Notes: generated by a model from the letters alone, not told the origin. A stretch of 64,000 nucleotides of DNA from Streptomyces cirratus (GCF_014650775.1 NZ_BMVP01000011.1:124001-188000); one strand, 5' to 3'; positions 33,580 through 43,150 are shown, counted from the first letter of the stretch. A program made the numbers and translations.

Positions 33580-34614
33580 ATGGGGAGGCGGACGATCACC
33601 GTGCACCATGTGCGTGCCCTGCTCGCGGGCGCGCGGCGCGCCGGCGTCGACATCGTGCCGCTGCTGCAAGAGGCGCAGATCCCACCGCTGCTGCTGGGCG
33701 ACGACCGGGCGCGGATCACGCCCGCGCAGTTCGCCCGGCTGTTCCGGGCGCTGTACCGGACGACGCAGGACGAGTTCCTCGGGCTGGGCGCGCTGCCGAG
33801 CCGGCCCGGCACCTTCGCGATGATGTGCTACGCCTCGGTGGGCTGCCGGGACCTGGGGGCGGCTGTCGAACGGGCAGCCGCCTTCTACGGGTTGTTCCCG
33901 GGCGGCCCCGAACTGGCGTTGGAGGTCGGGGACGGTGAAGCGAGGTTCGCGGTGCGCAACGACTTCGTGGAGGGCCGGGTCGGGAACTCCGGCCGGGCCG
34001 AGGAGCGTTTCCTCTGCGAGTGCGTGCTCGCGATCTGGCACCGGCTGAGCAGTTGGCTGATCGGGCGCCGCATCCCGCTGCTGTACGCGGCGTTCGCGTA
34101 TCCCGCGCCGCCGTACGCGCAGGAGTACGAGCTGCTCTTCGACTGCCCGGTCCGGTTCGGCGCCGACCGTACGGCCGCCGCGTTCGCCGCGCACTGGCTG
34201 ACCGCGCCGCTCGTGCGGGAGGAGCCGGCCCTCGATGCGATGCTCCGCCGGGCCCCGTTCGACCTGCTGTCGCGGCCGGAGTACGGGACCACGGTCGCGG
34301 AACAGGTACGCCGGACCCTGACGCGGCGGCTGCGGACGTCGCCCAGGCTGCCCGAGCTCGGCGAGGTCGCGGCGCGCCTCGCGGTGTCCCCGGCGACGTT
34401 GCGGCGGCGGCTCCGCCAGGAGGGCACGTCCTTCCAGCAGTTGAAGGACCACGTGCGGCGGGACGCGGCGATCGCGGGGCTCACGGAGAGCGGCGAACCC
34501 ATCGCGGAACTGGCCGCCAGGCTGGGCTTCTCCGAGGACACCGCCTTCCACCGCGCGTTCCGCCGCTGGACGGGCACCACCCCGGGCGCCTACCGCATCG
34601 CCTCGGGCGGCTGA
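33580..34614 (+). CDS. AraC-family transcriptional regulator
   Basis: A 344-residue regulator. The N-terminal ligand-binding region (about 20-210, arabinose-binding-like) begins with a helix-rich part, LLAGARRAGVDIVPLLQEA. The C-terminal AraC double HTH (about 240-338) includes VAARLAVSPATLRRRLRQ and IAELAARLGFSEDTAFHRAFRRWTG. It is divergent from the acyl-CoA ligase gene (118-bp gap) and may control it. The ORF has a clean ATG at 33580. Confidence 0.9.
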   Translation: MGRRTITVHHVRALLAGARRAGVDIVPLLQEAQIPPLLLGDDRARITPAQFARLFRALYRTTQDEFLGLGALPSRPGTFAMMCYASVGCRDLGAAVERAAAFYGLFPGGPELALEVGDGEARFAVRNDFVEGRVGNSGRAEERFLCECVLAIWHRLSSWLIGRRIPLLYAAFAYPAPPYAQEYELLFDCPVRFGADRTAAAFAAHWLTAPLVREEPALDAMLRRAPFDLLSRPEYGTTVAEQVRRTLTRRLRTSPRLPELGEVAARLAVSPATLRRRLRQEGTSFQQLKDHVRRDAAIAGLTESGEPIAELAARLGFSEDTAFHRAFRRWTGTTPGAYRIASGG

Positions 34615-34720
34615 GAGCCCCACCCGCCACGCCGGGCCCACCGGCGGCCCACGGTCGACCGCGCGCGGCGCGTCGCCGCGACAGGCGCCGGGCCGCATGG
34701 ACGACTCGGCGGCGAGCCGT

Positions 34721-35110
34721 GGCGGACCGCACGGGCGCGCATCCGGCATCAGCGCGTCAGGTTACGGCGGCAGGCGCGCAGGGCCGCCCGTCACCGCGAC
34801 AGGCGTCGGGCCGCGGCGGGCCGCACGTCGGCTGCGGCGGACCGCACGGGGGCGCATCCGGCATCGGCGCATCAGGTTACGGCGCCGGACGCGCAGGGCC
34901 GCCCGTCACCGCGACAGGCGTCGGGCCGCGGCGGGCCGCACGTCGGCTGCGGCGGACCGCACGGGGGCGCATCCGGCATCGGCGCATCGGCGCATCGGCG
35001 CAGCGGCGCAGCGGCGCAGCGGCGCAGCGGCGCAGCGGCGCGTCAGGTTACGGCGCCGGACGCACAGGGCCGCCCGTCACCGCGACGGGCGTCGGGCCGC
35101 ATGGGCGACG
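34721..35110. repeat. 115-bp minisatellite with internal 8-bp microsatellite
   Basis: A 115-bp unit starting GGCGGACCGCACGG is present at 34721, 34836 and 34951, with a partial fourth copy. The third copy contains an 8-bp unit (ATCGGCGC/AGCGGCGC) about eight times (34978-35041). The units are close to identical, so this is a recent tandem array. The stretch 34615-35318 contains no convincing gene; a long frame through it (34020 onward) is a shadow. The array sits upstream of the lipase gene. Confidence 0.8.
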
Positions 35111-35318
35111 CGGAGGCGGCCGCGGGGGGGGGCGGGCGTCGGGGGGCGCGGTCGGCCGGGTGAGGGGGGTGAGTGGCGGGCTCCGTGTGCGACTCGGCGC
35201 GTCGGTGCGGTGGTGGGTGCGGTCAGCAAAGGTGAGCTGCACAGTCAGCGACGTGCCGACCGGTCGGTCACTACCTTCTCCTCACCTGCCCCCACACGGA
35301 CACCTGGGAGAGCCGCCC

Positions 35319-36461
35319 ATGCGCCTGCGCAGCACCGCCCTCGCCGCCGTGGCCGCCCTAGCCCTCGGCCTCACGGCCGGGAGCCCCGCCACCGCCGCCA
35401 CCGCCCGCCCCGGCGACCTCGTCGCCATCGCGCCCTCCGCGTTCCACCCGCTGCCCGGCCAGCCCACCAACACCAAGGCCTGGAAGATCAGCTACCGCTC
35501 CACCACCGCCGACGGCGCGCCCGACGTCGTCTCCGGCACGGTCATCGTCCCGCAGGACGGCCGCACCGGCCCCCGCCCCCTCATCACCTACGCCGTCGGC
35601 ACCGTCGGCATGGGCGACTCCTGCGCCCCGAGCAACAACTTCCCCACCGGCACCGCCACGGAGGCGAACCTCATCCAGCAGCTGACCCTGCGCGGCTGGG
35701 CGGTGGTCGTCACCGACTACGAAGGGCTCGGCACGCCCGGCGTGCACACCTACACCGTCGGCCCCTCCGCGGGCCACGCCATGCTCGACGCCGCCCGAGC
35801 GGCCCTGCGCCTCCCCGAGGCCGGGCTGCCCGCGAACACGCCGATCGGCATCATGGGCTACTCCCAGGGCGGCCAGGCCAGCAGCTGGGCCGCCGAGCTG
35901 CAAGGCTCGTACGCACCGGAGTTGCAGGTCAAGGGCACGGCGACCGGCGGGGTTCCGGCCGACCTGATGAAGGTGGCCGACTTCAACAACGGCTCCTACG
36001 GCTCCGGGCTGATCTTCATGGCGGCCGCCGGGCAGGACGCCGCCTTCCCCGAGCTGAAACTCGACTCCTACCTCAACCCCGCGGGCAAGGCCCTGGTCGG
36101 CGGCCTGCGGGAGGGCTGCGTCGCCATCGACGCCATCGCCGGCTCCTTCAAGCGGATCTCCGACCTCACCACCCGCGATCCGCTCGCCCAGCCCGACTGG
36201 CGGGCCCGCCTCGCCCAGAGCAGGCTCGGCGGGACCGCCCCGGCCGCGCCGGTGTACCAGTACCACGCCCTCGGCGACGAGTTGATTCCCTACACCGTCG
36301 GCCGCGAACTGCGCTCCGAGTGGTGCGCGCGGGGCGCGGACGTCGAGTTCGACACCGTCTGGGTCGGTGAGCACGTCAGCGGCGTCATCAGCCACTCCCT
36401 GGCGGCCGGCAACTGGCTCGCGGACCGCTTCGCGGGCCGCGCCACGCACGCCAACTGCTGA
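35319..36461 (+). CDS. Secreted lipase (LIP family)
   Basis: A 380-residue protein. Signal peptide: MRLRSTALAAVAALALGLTAGS with a probable cleavage after ATAA (about residue 27). The catalytic serine lies in GYSQGGQA (near 180-187), as in fungal-type secretory lipases. Conserved cysteines near 103 and 345 could form a disulfide. Later elements HALGDELIPY (near 310) and EHVSG (near 350) offer the Asp and His. It is exported to hydrolyse lipids. The ATG was chosen because it begins the signal peptide and has GGGAG upstream. Confidence 0.85.
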   Translation: MRLRSTALAAVAALALGLTAGSPATAATARPGDLVAIAPSAFHPLPGQPTNTKAWKISYRSTTADGAPDVVSGTVIVPQDGRTGPRPLITYAVGTVGMGDSCAPSNNFPTGTATEANLIQQLTLRGWAVVVTDYEGLGTPGVHTYTVGPSAGHAMLDAARAALRLPEAGLPANTPIGIMGYSQGGQASSWAAELQGSYAPELQVKGTATGGVPADLMKVADFNNGSYGSGLIFMAAAGQDAAFPELKLDSYLNPAGKALVGGLREGCVAIDAIAGSFKRISDLTTRDPLAQPDWRARLAQSRLGGTAPAAPVYQYHALGDELIPYTVGRELRSEWCARGADVEFDTVWVGEHVSGVISHSLAAGNWLADRFAGRATHANC

Positions 36462-36505
36462 CCCCCACGCGGCTGCCGGGCGGCGGTGTCCGGGGCGTCC
36501 GCCCC

Positions 36506-38359
36506 TCACCGCCCCCGGTACAACGCGTCTATCTCCCGCGCGAACTCCCGCGCGATGACGCCCCGCCGCAGCTTGAGCGACGGCGTCAGGTGTCCCCGCT
36601 CCTCGGTGAAGTCCTGCCGCAGCAGCACGAACCGCCGTATCGACTCCGGTCGCGACACCAGCGCGTTCGCCTCGTCCACCCCCCTTTGTACGTCCGCCCG
36701 CAGTTCCTCGTCCTGCACCAGCTCCGCCATGGGCAGATCGCCCTTCTTGCGCATCTGCCTCCAGTGCGCCAGCCCTTCCCCGTCCAGGGTGATCAGCGCG
36801 GCGACGTACGGCCGGTTTTCGCCCACCACCAGGCACTGGGCCACCAGGGGGTGCGCCCGCAGCGCGTCTTCCAGGACCGCCGGGGCGACGTTCTTGCCGC
36901 CGGAGGTGATGATCAGGTCCTTCTTGCGGCCGGTGATGGTCAGGTACCCGTCCGCGTCCAGCTCCCCGATGTCGCCGGTCGCGTACCACCCGCCGGGCAC
37001 CGTCGCCCCGCCGTTCCAGTAGCCCGCGAAGACGTGCGGCCCGTGCAGCAGCACCTCCCCGTCCTCGGCGATCCGTACGGCCGTCCCCGGCAGCGGCCAC
37101 CCGACCGTGCCCAGGCGGGGGCGAAGCGGGGGCGTCACCGTCGCGGCCGCCGTCGTCTCCGTCAGGCCGTAGCCCTCGAAGACCTCCACCCCCGCGCCCG
37201 CGTAGAACGCCGCGAGCCGCGCCCCGAGCGGCGAACCCCCGCTCAGGACGTACCGCACGCGCCCGCCCAGCGCCGCGCGGATCCGCCGGTACACGAGCGG
37301 GTCGTACAGCGCCCGCGCCGCCCGCAGGCCCCATCCGGGAGAGTCGCTCTCCCCGTAGCGCCGGGCGATCCTCGCCGCCCGGTCGAAGGACGAGGCCCGG
37401 CCCATCCGTTCCGCCGTCGCCCGCGCGGTGTTGTAGACCTTCTCCAGGACGTAGGGGATGGCCAGCAGGAACGTCGGTCTGAACCCGGCGAGGTCCGCCA
37501 GCAGGTCTTCCGTACGGATGCTCGGCGCGTGTCCGAGCTTGACCCGCGCGCGCAGGCAGCCGACGGCCACCATCCGCCCGAACACGTGCGACAGCGGCAG
37601 GAACAGCAGGGTGGAGGCCGGTTCGCTGGTCACGGCCCGGAACACCGGGTGCAGCAGTTCCACGGCGTTGTCGACTTCGGCGAAGAAGTTCCCGTGCGTC
37701 AGTACGCACCCCTTGGGCTGCCCGGTGGTGCCCGAGGTGTAGACGAGCGTGGCGACGTCCTGTGGTGTACGGACGCGCCTGCGCTCGTGGACCAGCGCCT
37801 CAGGGATGCGTTCCCCGGCCTTGACGAGCCGCGCAACGGCTCCCGTGTCGAACTCCCACAGGTGCACCAGCCCTGGCAGGTTCACCCGTTCGGCGCTGAT
37901 GATGCGGGCTTGCGTGGTGTCCTCCACCGCGCAGGCCGCCGCCCCCGAGTCCTGGATGATCCACCGCGCCTGGGCCGCCGAGGAGGTCGGGTAGATCGGC
38001 ACCGTCACCAGCCCGGCCGCCCAGCCCGCGAAGTCCAGCAGGGTCCACTCGTAGGTCGTGCGGGCCATGATGGCGAGCCGGTCCCCCGGCCGCAGCCCCT
38101 CGGCGATCAGTCCCTTGGCGACGGCCAGCACCTCCGCCGCGAACTCGGCGGCGCTCACGTCGCGCCAACTGCCGTCCGGCTCCTTGCGCGCGAGGACGGC
38201 CGCGCCGGGCGCCTCGGCCGCGTTGTCGAACGGTATGTCCCCGAGCGACCCCCGCGCGGGTGGGCCGACGAGCGCGGGTACCGCGACCTGCCGCACCACC
38301 CCGTCGATCACGGTCTTGACGGGCTCGGCCGGCTCAGCGGCCTTCGGCTCGGCATGCAC
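36506..38359 (-). CDS. Long-chain fatty acid-CoA ligase (AMP-dependent synthetase), second copy
   Basis: A 617-residue acyl-CoA synthetase with TSGTTGQPKGC (near 209), YGLTETTAA (near 395), an HGPHVFAGYWNG segment (near 440) and GRKKDLI (near 482). Paralogous to the enzyme encoded at 31653-33461. ATG 38359. A 13-bp palindrome 29 bp upstream of the start probably controls it. It activates long-chain fatty acids, possibly those released by the adjacent secreted lipase. Confidence 0.9.
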   Translation of the reverse strand: MHAEPKAAEPAEPVKTVIDGVVRQVAVPALVGPPARGSLGDIPFDNAAEAPGAAVLARKEPDGSWRDVSAAEFAAEVLAVAKGLIAEGLRPGDRLAIMARTTYEWTLLDFAGWAAGLVTVPIYPTSSAAQARWIIQDSGAAACAVEDTTQARIISAERVNLPGLVHLWEFDTGAVARLVKAGERIPEALVHERRRVRTPQDVATLVYTSGTTGQPKGCVLTHGNFFAEVDNAVELLHPVFRAVTSEPASTLLFLPLSHVFGRMVAVGCLRARVKLGHAPSIRTEDLLADLAGFRPTFLLAIPYVLEKVYNTARATAERMGRASSFDRAARIARRYGESDSPGWGLRAARALYDPLVYRRIRAALGGRVRYVLSGGSPLGARLAAFYAGAGVEVFEGYGLTETTAAATVTPPLRPRLGTVGWPLPGTAVRIAEDGEVLLHGPHVFAGYWNGGATVPGGWYATGDIGELDADGYLTITGRKKDLIITSGGKNVAPAVLEDALRAHPLVAQCLVVGENRPYVAALITLDGEGLAHWRQMRKKGDLPMAELVQDEELRADVQRGVDEANALVSRPESIRRFVLLRQDFTEERGHLTPSLKLRRGVIAREFAREIDALYRGR

Positions 38360-38387
38360 GGGCGTTCTCCTCGGTTCGACTCCGGAG

Positions 38388-38400
38388 TTACCGCCGGTAA
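38388..38400. promoter_or_regulatory. Palindrome TTACCG-C-CGGTAA upstream of the acyl-CoA ligase gene
   Basis: A perfect palindrome with 6-bp arms centred 35 bp before the start codon, followed by another GGGTAAT half-site (38409-38415). The form is typical of TetR-family operators that control fatty-acid genes. From here to 38720 I see no gene on either strand. Confidence 0.45.
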
Positions 38401-38720
38401 TCTACGCACGGGTAATCGCCGCTGACCAGCCCCTGCACACGCCCCGACCAAACCGGACGCGAGTCCTCCACTTCATCCGCACGCCTGCCGCACGCGGCGT
38501 CGTGGACTTCCCCGGCCTTCTGCTCCCCTGCCGATTTCCCGGGACCAGACCCTGGTTGTCGTTCTGCTGCGGAGGCTTCGGCACGGCGTCGCAGTTGCCC
38601 GCCTGCGCCGGCGCCTCGCCGTCCGCGAAGCCTCCTTGGCGCCGCGCCGCCGCTCGGAGGTGATCAGCTTCCGGTTGACCGCGGCCCGAGCGGCCGCGAC
38701 GGGCGCGCCCCCCGCACCAC

Positions 38721-39446
38721 CTAGGAGTGGTCGATCAGGTAGGCGACGCCGTCGAGGATGCGCTCGAGGCCGTAGTCGAGCGGGTCGTCGTCGTGGGGGG
38801 CGAAGGCACCGGCGGCGATGGCGGCGGCGAGCGCGGGGAAACGGTGGCCGTGGCGCTCCAGCACTTCGCCGGCGAGCCGGTTCCACTCCTCGTTCCCCTC
38901 CTCGTCCGCGTGGACCAGCTGCTGCGCGAGGCTTCGGATGTGGCCGATGATCAGCAGGACGGTGTCGTGCTGTTGCGAGGCCGTCAGCCCGGCCGGGGCG
39001 AGGGCGGCCAGCGCCGCGTCGAGCCAGGCGAGTTGGTTGGGGCCCATGAGCTGGCGACGCATGGCGGTGGCGGTCAGGATCCACGGGTGCGCGCGGTACA
39101 GCGCCCAGCATGCGCGGGCCCATGCGGTCAGCTGCGCACGCCACCCCTCCGAGCGGCCGATGGCCTCCGGGGGCGCGCCGAGCACCGAGTCGGCCATCAG
39201 GTCGACCAGTTCACCCTTGCCGGGGAAGTAGCGGTAGAGGGCCATGGTGGTGACGCCCAAGTCGGCGGCGACGCGCTGCATCGAGACCGCGTGCAAGCCC
39301 TCGGCGTCCGCGATCGCGATGGCACCGGAGACGATGCGCTCCGCGGTCAGCGAAGGCTTCGGGCCGCGCCGCGGCTGCTCCTGCTCTCCCCACAGCAGCG
39401 CCAGGGTCACCTTCGGGTCGCGCTTCTTCTCCCTGCTCGCGGCCAT
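38721..39446 (-). CDS. TetR/AcrR-family transcriptional repressor
   Basis: A 241-residue repressor. N-terminal HTH (about 40-85) with VSMQRVAADLGVTTMALYRYF; the C-terminal ligand-binding domain is of the TetR_C type with a VLLIIGHIRSLAQQLV helix. It is divergent from the alpha/beta hydrolase gene, and a perfect GTGTAT-AGC-ATACAC palindrome lies between the two, so it probably represses both. The ATG is at 39446. Confidence 0.9.
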   Translation of the reverse strand: MAASREKKRDPKVTLALLWGEQEQPRRGPKPSLTAERIVSGAIAIADAEGLHAVSMQRVAADLGVTTMALYRYFPGKGELVDLMADSVLGAPPEAIGRSEGWRAQLTAWARACWALYRAHPWILTATAMRRQLMGPNQLAWLDAALAALAPAGLTASQQHDTVLLIIGHIRSLAQQLVHADEEGNEEWNRLAGEVLERHGHRFPALAAAIAAGAFAPHDDDPLDYGLERILDGVAYLIDHS

Positions 39447-39493
39447 GTGCCGACTCCTTCGCGGACGGTGGTGATTGACGCTGCCTCAGAACT

Positions 39494-39508
39494 GTGTATA
39501 GCATACAC
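39494..39508. promoter_or_regulatory. Probable TetR operator
   Basis: GTGTAT-AGC-ATACAC: perfect 6-bp arms, 47 bp upstream of the TetR start and 39 bp upstream of the hydrolase start. The surrounding bases are AT-rich, as expected for the divergent promoters. Confidence 0.6.
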
Positions 39509-39547
39509 TTAATTGCGTATCTGATAAACAGTTCTGGGGAGTCAACT

Positions 39548-40630
39548 GTGATCACCGCCGCACTCATCGCCGCCGCCACCCTCGCCACACCCGTCGCCGG
39601 GACCCTCGGCCACCGCCGCATCCGCCAGGCCTCCGGCGCCCGGCAGATGCGGATCGAGGCACCCAACGGCATCGACGAGCAGCGCTATGTGTGCATCGGC
39701 GGCATCGACCAATGGATCTCGGTCCGCGGCGAAGACCGCGCCAACCCGGTGATGCTGGAGATCCACGGCGGCCCCGGCGCCTCCAACGCCATCTACGGAC
39801 CCCGCACCCGCGCCTGGGAGAAGCACTTCACGATCGTGCGCTGGGACATGCGCGGCACCGGCAAGACCCTGCGCCGCTCCGGTACCGCCCACCAGGGAGA
39901 ACTGAGCTTCGCCCGGATGTACGAGGACGCCGTCGAGGTCACCCGCCACGTCCGCGGCGAGCTGGGCGTCGACCGGGTCGTGCTGGTCGCCAACTCCTTC
40001 GGCAGCACCTTCGGACTGCGCCTGGCCCGCCAATACCCCGACCTCTACTCCGCCTACGTCGGCACCGACCAGAACATCCACGACGCCGGCCGCGACGACA
40101 GCGCCCACCGCGCGCTGCTCACCCGGCTGCACACCGCCGGCAAGCGCAAGGAGCTTGCCACCATCGAGGAGATGGACGCCGACGCGCGGACGTGGACCGC
40201 CGAACAGCACGCCGCTTACGCCAAGATCGCGGCCACCAGCGACCCTCTGACCTTCGCCACCATGAAGTCCGTGGTCATGAAGTCGCTCTGGTTCTCACCC
40301 CAGCACTCGCTCGGCGAGCTCGGCGCACTCGGCAAGGGCATGAAGCTCTCCGAGCAGATCCTCCCCGCCACCGCCCACTTCGACGACTGGGCCGACGGCA
40401 CCACCTTCGACCTGCCGTTCTTCATCTTCCAAGGCGACCAGGACGTCCTCACCCCCACCGACCGCGCCAAGCGGTTCTTCGACGACGTCCAGGCCCCGGT
40501 CAAGGACTTCGCCCTCATCGAGGACGCCGGCCACTTCGCCTCCTTCCGCCACCCCGAGCAGTTCCTGCACCTCATGCTGACCAAGGTCCGCCCCCTGGTC
40601 ACCAACCAGCTCCGGCTCGCCACCGCGTGA
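39548..40630 (+). CDS. Alpha/beta hydrolase, proline iminopeptidase-like
   Basis: About 360 residues. An N-terminal hydrophobic segment (VITAALIAAATLATPVAG) might be a signal or anchor. The catalytic domain begins with an oxyanion HGGPGAS motif (near 77), then DMRGTGKT (near 102), the nucleophile in LVANSFGSTF (near 143-152), an Asp in GDQDVLTP (near 297) and a His in DAGHFASF (near 326). These are the S33 hydrolase elements. The start GTG 39548 has GGGGAG 6 bp upstream; the frame goes back to 39494 but would run through the operator. Confidence 0.8.
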   Translation: MITAALIAAATLATPVAGTLGHRRIRQASGARQMRIEAPNGIDEQRYVCIGGIDQWISVRGEDRANPVMLEIHGGPGASNAIYGPRTRAWEKHFTIVRWDMRGTGKTLRRSGTAHQGELSFARMYEDAVEVTRHVRGELGVDRVVLVANSFGSTFGLRLARQYPDLYSAYVGTDQNIHDAGRDDSAHRALLTRLHTAGKRKELATIEEMDADARTWTAEQHAAYAKIAATSDPLTFATMKSVVMKSLWFSPQHSLGELGALGKGMKLSEQILPATAHFDDWADGTTFDLPFFIFQGDQDVLTPTDRAKRFFDDVQAPVKDFALIEDAGHFASFRHPEQFLHLMLTKVRPLVTNQLRLATA

Positions 40631-40659
40631 CGGACGACCCGTGATCGCCCGGCCACGCC

Positions 40660-41634
40660 TCAGGCGGCCGCGGAGTTGGCCGCTTCGCGGCGGCGACAGT
40701 CGAGGCAGCGGCCCGGTTTCTTGGAACGGAAGACGCGTTCGCAGCCGTCGCAGGTCTGGAAGGGGTCCGGGCGGGCGGACGGTACGACGGGCGGGTCCGC
40801 GGGAAGTGGCGGTGGGAGCAGCGCGGTGAGCCGGTAGCCGACGATGGCCGCCGGGTTGCGCAGCGGCTCTGGCAGGTCGGCGCTCAGCTTCCGCGCGATG
40901 ACGTCGGGGGCGATCCCGCGTTCGAGCCAGGCGGAGAGACCGGGTGCGAGGCGAAGGATGTCCCGCTCGGACAGGAGCAGTCGGGGGTCGAGGCCGCGCA
41001 GGCCCGCCAACAGGTCGAAGGTGGCCGGGTGGAGGGCGACGGGGTCCGGTCCCGGCTCCTCGGCCACGGGGTCCGGCTCCTCGGCCTCGCGGTCCGGCTC
41101 CTCGGCCTCCCATGCGGCTTCCGGCGCCGGTTCCGGTGCCTGTTCCGGCTCCGGCACGGGGACGGGGACGGCGACGGGCCGCACGCGCCTCGGACGGGCT
41201 TGCGCGGGTTCCTCCGCCTCGGCGCCCGGCTGCTCGTAGTAGTAGGTCTGCGTCACCATCCGCCCGCTGTCCAGCCGTACGACACGCCGCTCGACGTAGC
41301 CGTACTGCTCCAACTCCCGCAGTGCCGAGGCCAATCGGATCTCCCCCTCGGGGAAGCGTGCGGCCAGCGCCTTGATGCCGACGGACGCGCCGTCCGGCAG
41401 CGACTGGATGTACAGGGCGACGCCGATGGCGGTCGCCGACAGCTGGGCGTGCTGCGCAAGGTGGTTGCCCACCACCGTGAAACGCCTGCGGTGACGGGAC
41501 TTGACGTGGATGACGCCGGACCGGTGATTCCGGGGCGTAAGGCGGGCGGCCGCGCGAGGCAGCGCACTAGACTGCGTGTAAGCCATCGGGGAAGTTGCTG
41601 TTCCTTGGTTGGCGACCATCGGGAAGGTGATCAC
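40660..41634 (-). CDS. Helix-turn-helix protein with C-terminal zinc-finger-like Cys cluster
   Basis: About 324 residues. The N-terminal part (about 50-125) is a winged-helix-like domain (VGNHLAQHAQLSATAIGVALYIQSL; ASALRELEQYGYVERR), as in actinobacterial replication-initiator-like proteins. The middle is Pro/Glu-rich and disordered (about 145-195), and the C-terminus has CDGCERVF...CLDC (near 295-315), a possible zinc site. Starts GTG 41634, ATG 41619 or ATG 41586 are all possible; none has a clear ribosome site. Between 41635 and 42013 I see no gene. Confidence 0.65.
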   Translation of the reverse strand: MITFPMVANQGTATSPMAYTQSSALPRAAARLTPRNHRSGVIHVKSRHRRRFTVVGNHLAQHAQLSATAIGVALYIQSLPDGASVGIKALAARFPEGEIRLASALRELEQYGYVERRVVRLDSGRMVTQTYYYEQPGAEAEEPAQARPRRVRPVAVPVPVPEPEQAPEPAPEAAWEAEEPDREAEEPDPVAEEPGPDPVALHPATFDLLAGLRGLDPRLLLSERDILRLAPGLSAWLERGIAPDVIARKLSADLPEPLRNPAAIVGYRLTALLPPPLPADPPVVPSARPDPFQTCDGCERVFRSKKPGRCLDCRRREAANSAAA

Positions 41635-42013
41635 TTCCTCATGGTCAGGCCCTCGCCCGGGATGCCAGTCCCGGCGGGGGCCATCTCAATGTCTGGGGTT
41701 GTCGAGCTGAGCATATGCCAGCCAACCCCGCTCAATTCAGCCCAGTTGCCGTAGTTCACCCATCCGAGCGATGGGAGGCCGGGAGGGTTGGCAGGTGGTC
41801 ATTCACCCTCTTTCGTCATTGGAAGTACAGGCACCAACCGCACCGGGTCCCGCCCCACCGCGATCCGGTCGCCGCTGCCTGCCAGTCAGGGACGTTCCAG
41901 TACAAACCGCCGCCACTGGAGGCACCTCTCACGCGACTCCCCACCGGTTCGCACCACTACCAGACCGGGCGCCACCACCGGCGCGGCCGGTGGTCGCGAC
42001 ATGCCCGGGCCGG

Positions 42014-42409
42014 TCAGGTGGTGTCGGCGGCCAGGAGGTCCGCGATGATCTCCGCGCCCAGGGCGTAGGCCGGGACGCCCGAGGTGATGAGGGCCGTTTC
42101 GGCGACGCCGATGAGGTCCGGGACCGTGGCGCCGGCGTGGAGGGCGCCCCGGGCGTGGATGCGGGCGGGGTGTTCGCGGCCGAGGGACAGGAGCTGCCCG
42201 AAGTGGACGAGCTGCTGCACGCGCGCGCCCAGCGGGTTCGCGGTCAGCACGATGTGCCGCAGCGCCGCGAGCGCCTCCTCGGTGGGGAGCCGGCCGAACT
42301 CCCGCGCCAGGCGCAGCCGGTCCTGCACACCGCCCGGTACGCCGCCGAGGGTGGAGGTGTAGCGGGCGCGCACCGCTTCGGTGCGGCGGTCGAAGTCGTC
42401 GCCGGTCAC
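42014..42409 (-). CDS. Carboxymuconolactone decarboxylase family protein
   Basis: A 131-residue protein of the CMD/AhpD-like family: the helix pair with RLREFGRLPTEEAL and the end VAETALITSGVPAYALGAEI match it. No CxxC pair is seen, so it is not an AhpD-type peroxidase; a decarboxylase or isomerase role is more likely. GTG 42409 overlaps the aldolase gene's TGA (GTGA 42406-42409); the two should act in one pathway of sugar acid or aromatic catabolism. Confidence 0.8.
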   Translation of the reverse strand: MTGDDFDRRTEAVRARYTSTLGGVPGGVQDRLRLAREFGRLPTEEALAALRHIVLTANPLGARVQQLVHFGQLLSLGREHPARIHARGALHAGATVPDLIGVAETALITSGVPAYALGAEIIADLLAADTT

Positions 42410-43059
42410 GACGCGACCCGGGCGATCGAGGCGCGTACGGCCTCCAGGGCGCCTTCGGGGAAGTCCACGGCCCCGCCGAGGGCAGCGGCCGCGATCTCCG
42501 CCTCGGCGCTCTCCTCGACTGCCACCAGCAGGTGGGCGGTCGCCGCCGGGTCCGGGCCGAACACCAGGATGCCGTGGTTGGCCAGCAGGGCCGCGGAGGT
42601 CGTCGGGTACCGCTCCAGTACGTCGGCGATGCCGCGCACCGCCACGTCGGAGCCGCGCGGCCCCCACGGAACCACCGGGACGGTCTCGGCCTGCCCGAAG
42701 CGGAGCATCGGCTCGGTCCGGCACGGCAGGGGCCGGTTGGCGACGGCGAAGGCCGTCGCGGAAGGCGAGTGGGTGTGGATGACGGCGCCCACGTGCGGAC
42801 GGGCCCGGTAGACGATGCTGTGCATGGTGATGATCTCGGCGCTGACCGACCGCAGCTCCCCCTCCAGGACCTGCCCGTCGAGACTCACGACCGCCAGGTC
42901 CTCGGGCCGGATCCCCCGGACGAATCCGGGCGTCAGCAGAAAGCTTTCCTCATCGATCCGGGCGCTGAGGTTGGCGTGCCCCGAGTGGGACATCACCCCC
43001 GCCGTGAAGAGCGCCTCCGCGGCCTCGACCAGGTCGTTCCGTACATGCGTGGTTGCCAT
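42406..43059 (-). CDS. Class II aldolase/adducin family protein
   Basis: A 217-residue class II aldolase-like protein. It has the family's early GVMSHSGHANLSAR segment (near 20-34), the metal-binding HTHSPSAT motif (near 94-101) and a later NHGILVFG (near 156-163) with the third His. Members cleave fuculose phosphate or act as decarboxylases on hydroxy acids. GGAGGTGCCGCG precedes ATG 43059. It is divergent from a MerR regulator with a MerR-type operator between them, so it is probably induced through it. Confidence 0.85.
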   Translation of the reverse strand: MATTHVRNDLVEAAEALFTAGVMSHSGHANLSARIDEESFLLTPGFVRGIRPEDLAVVSLDGQVLEGELRSVSAEIITMHSIVYRARPHVGAVIHTHSPSATAFAVANRPLPCRTEPMLRFGQAETVPVVPWGPRGSDVAVRGIADVLERYPTTSAALLANHGILVFGPDPAATAHLLVAVEESAEAEIAAAALGGAVDFPEGALEAVRASIARVAS

Positions 43060-43130
43060 CGCGGCACCTCCGAAAGCTGCCGGCAGCGGCCGCTCCTGTT
43101 CGCCGCTGCCCTCGTGCACCCCACTCTTCA

Positions 43131-43150
43131 ACTTGAACTAAGGTTCAAGT
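43131..43150. promoter_or_regulatory. MerR-type operator
   Basis: ACTTGAAC-TAAG-GTTCAAGT: perfect 8-bp arms with a 4-nt centre, 45 bp upstream of the merR-like start and 72 bp upstream of the aldolase start. This is the usual form of MerR-family sites lying between -35 and -10 boxes. Confidence 0.7.

Noticed and set aside
34721..35110. Repeat array as a CRISPR
   Set aside because: The units are contiguous and 115 bp long, without unique spacers, and no cas genes are nearby.
34020..35318. Frames running through the 115-bp repeats that look like a repeat protein
   Set aside because: They continue from a shadow of the AraC gene and have no ribosome site; the real gene starts at 35319.
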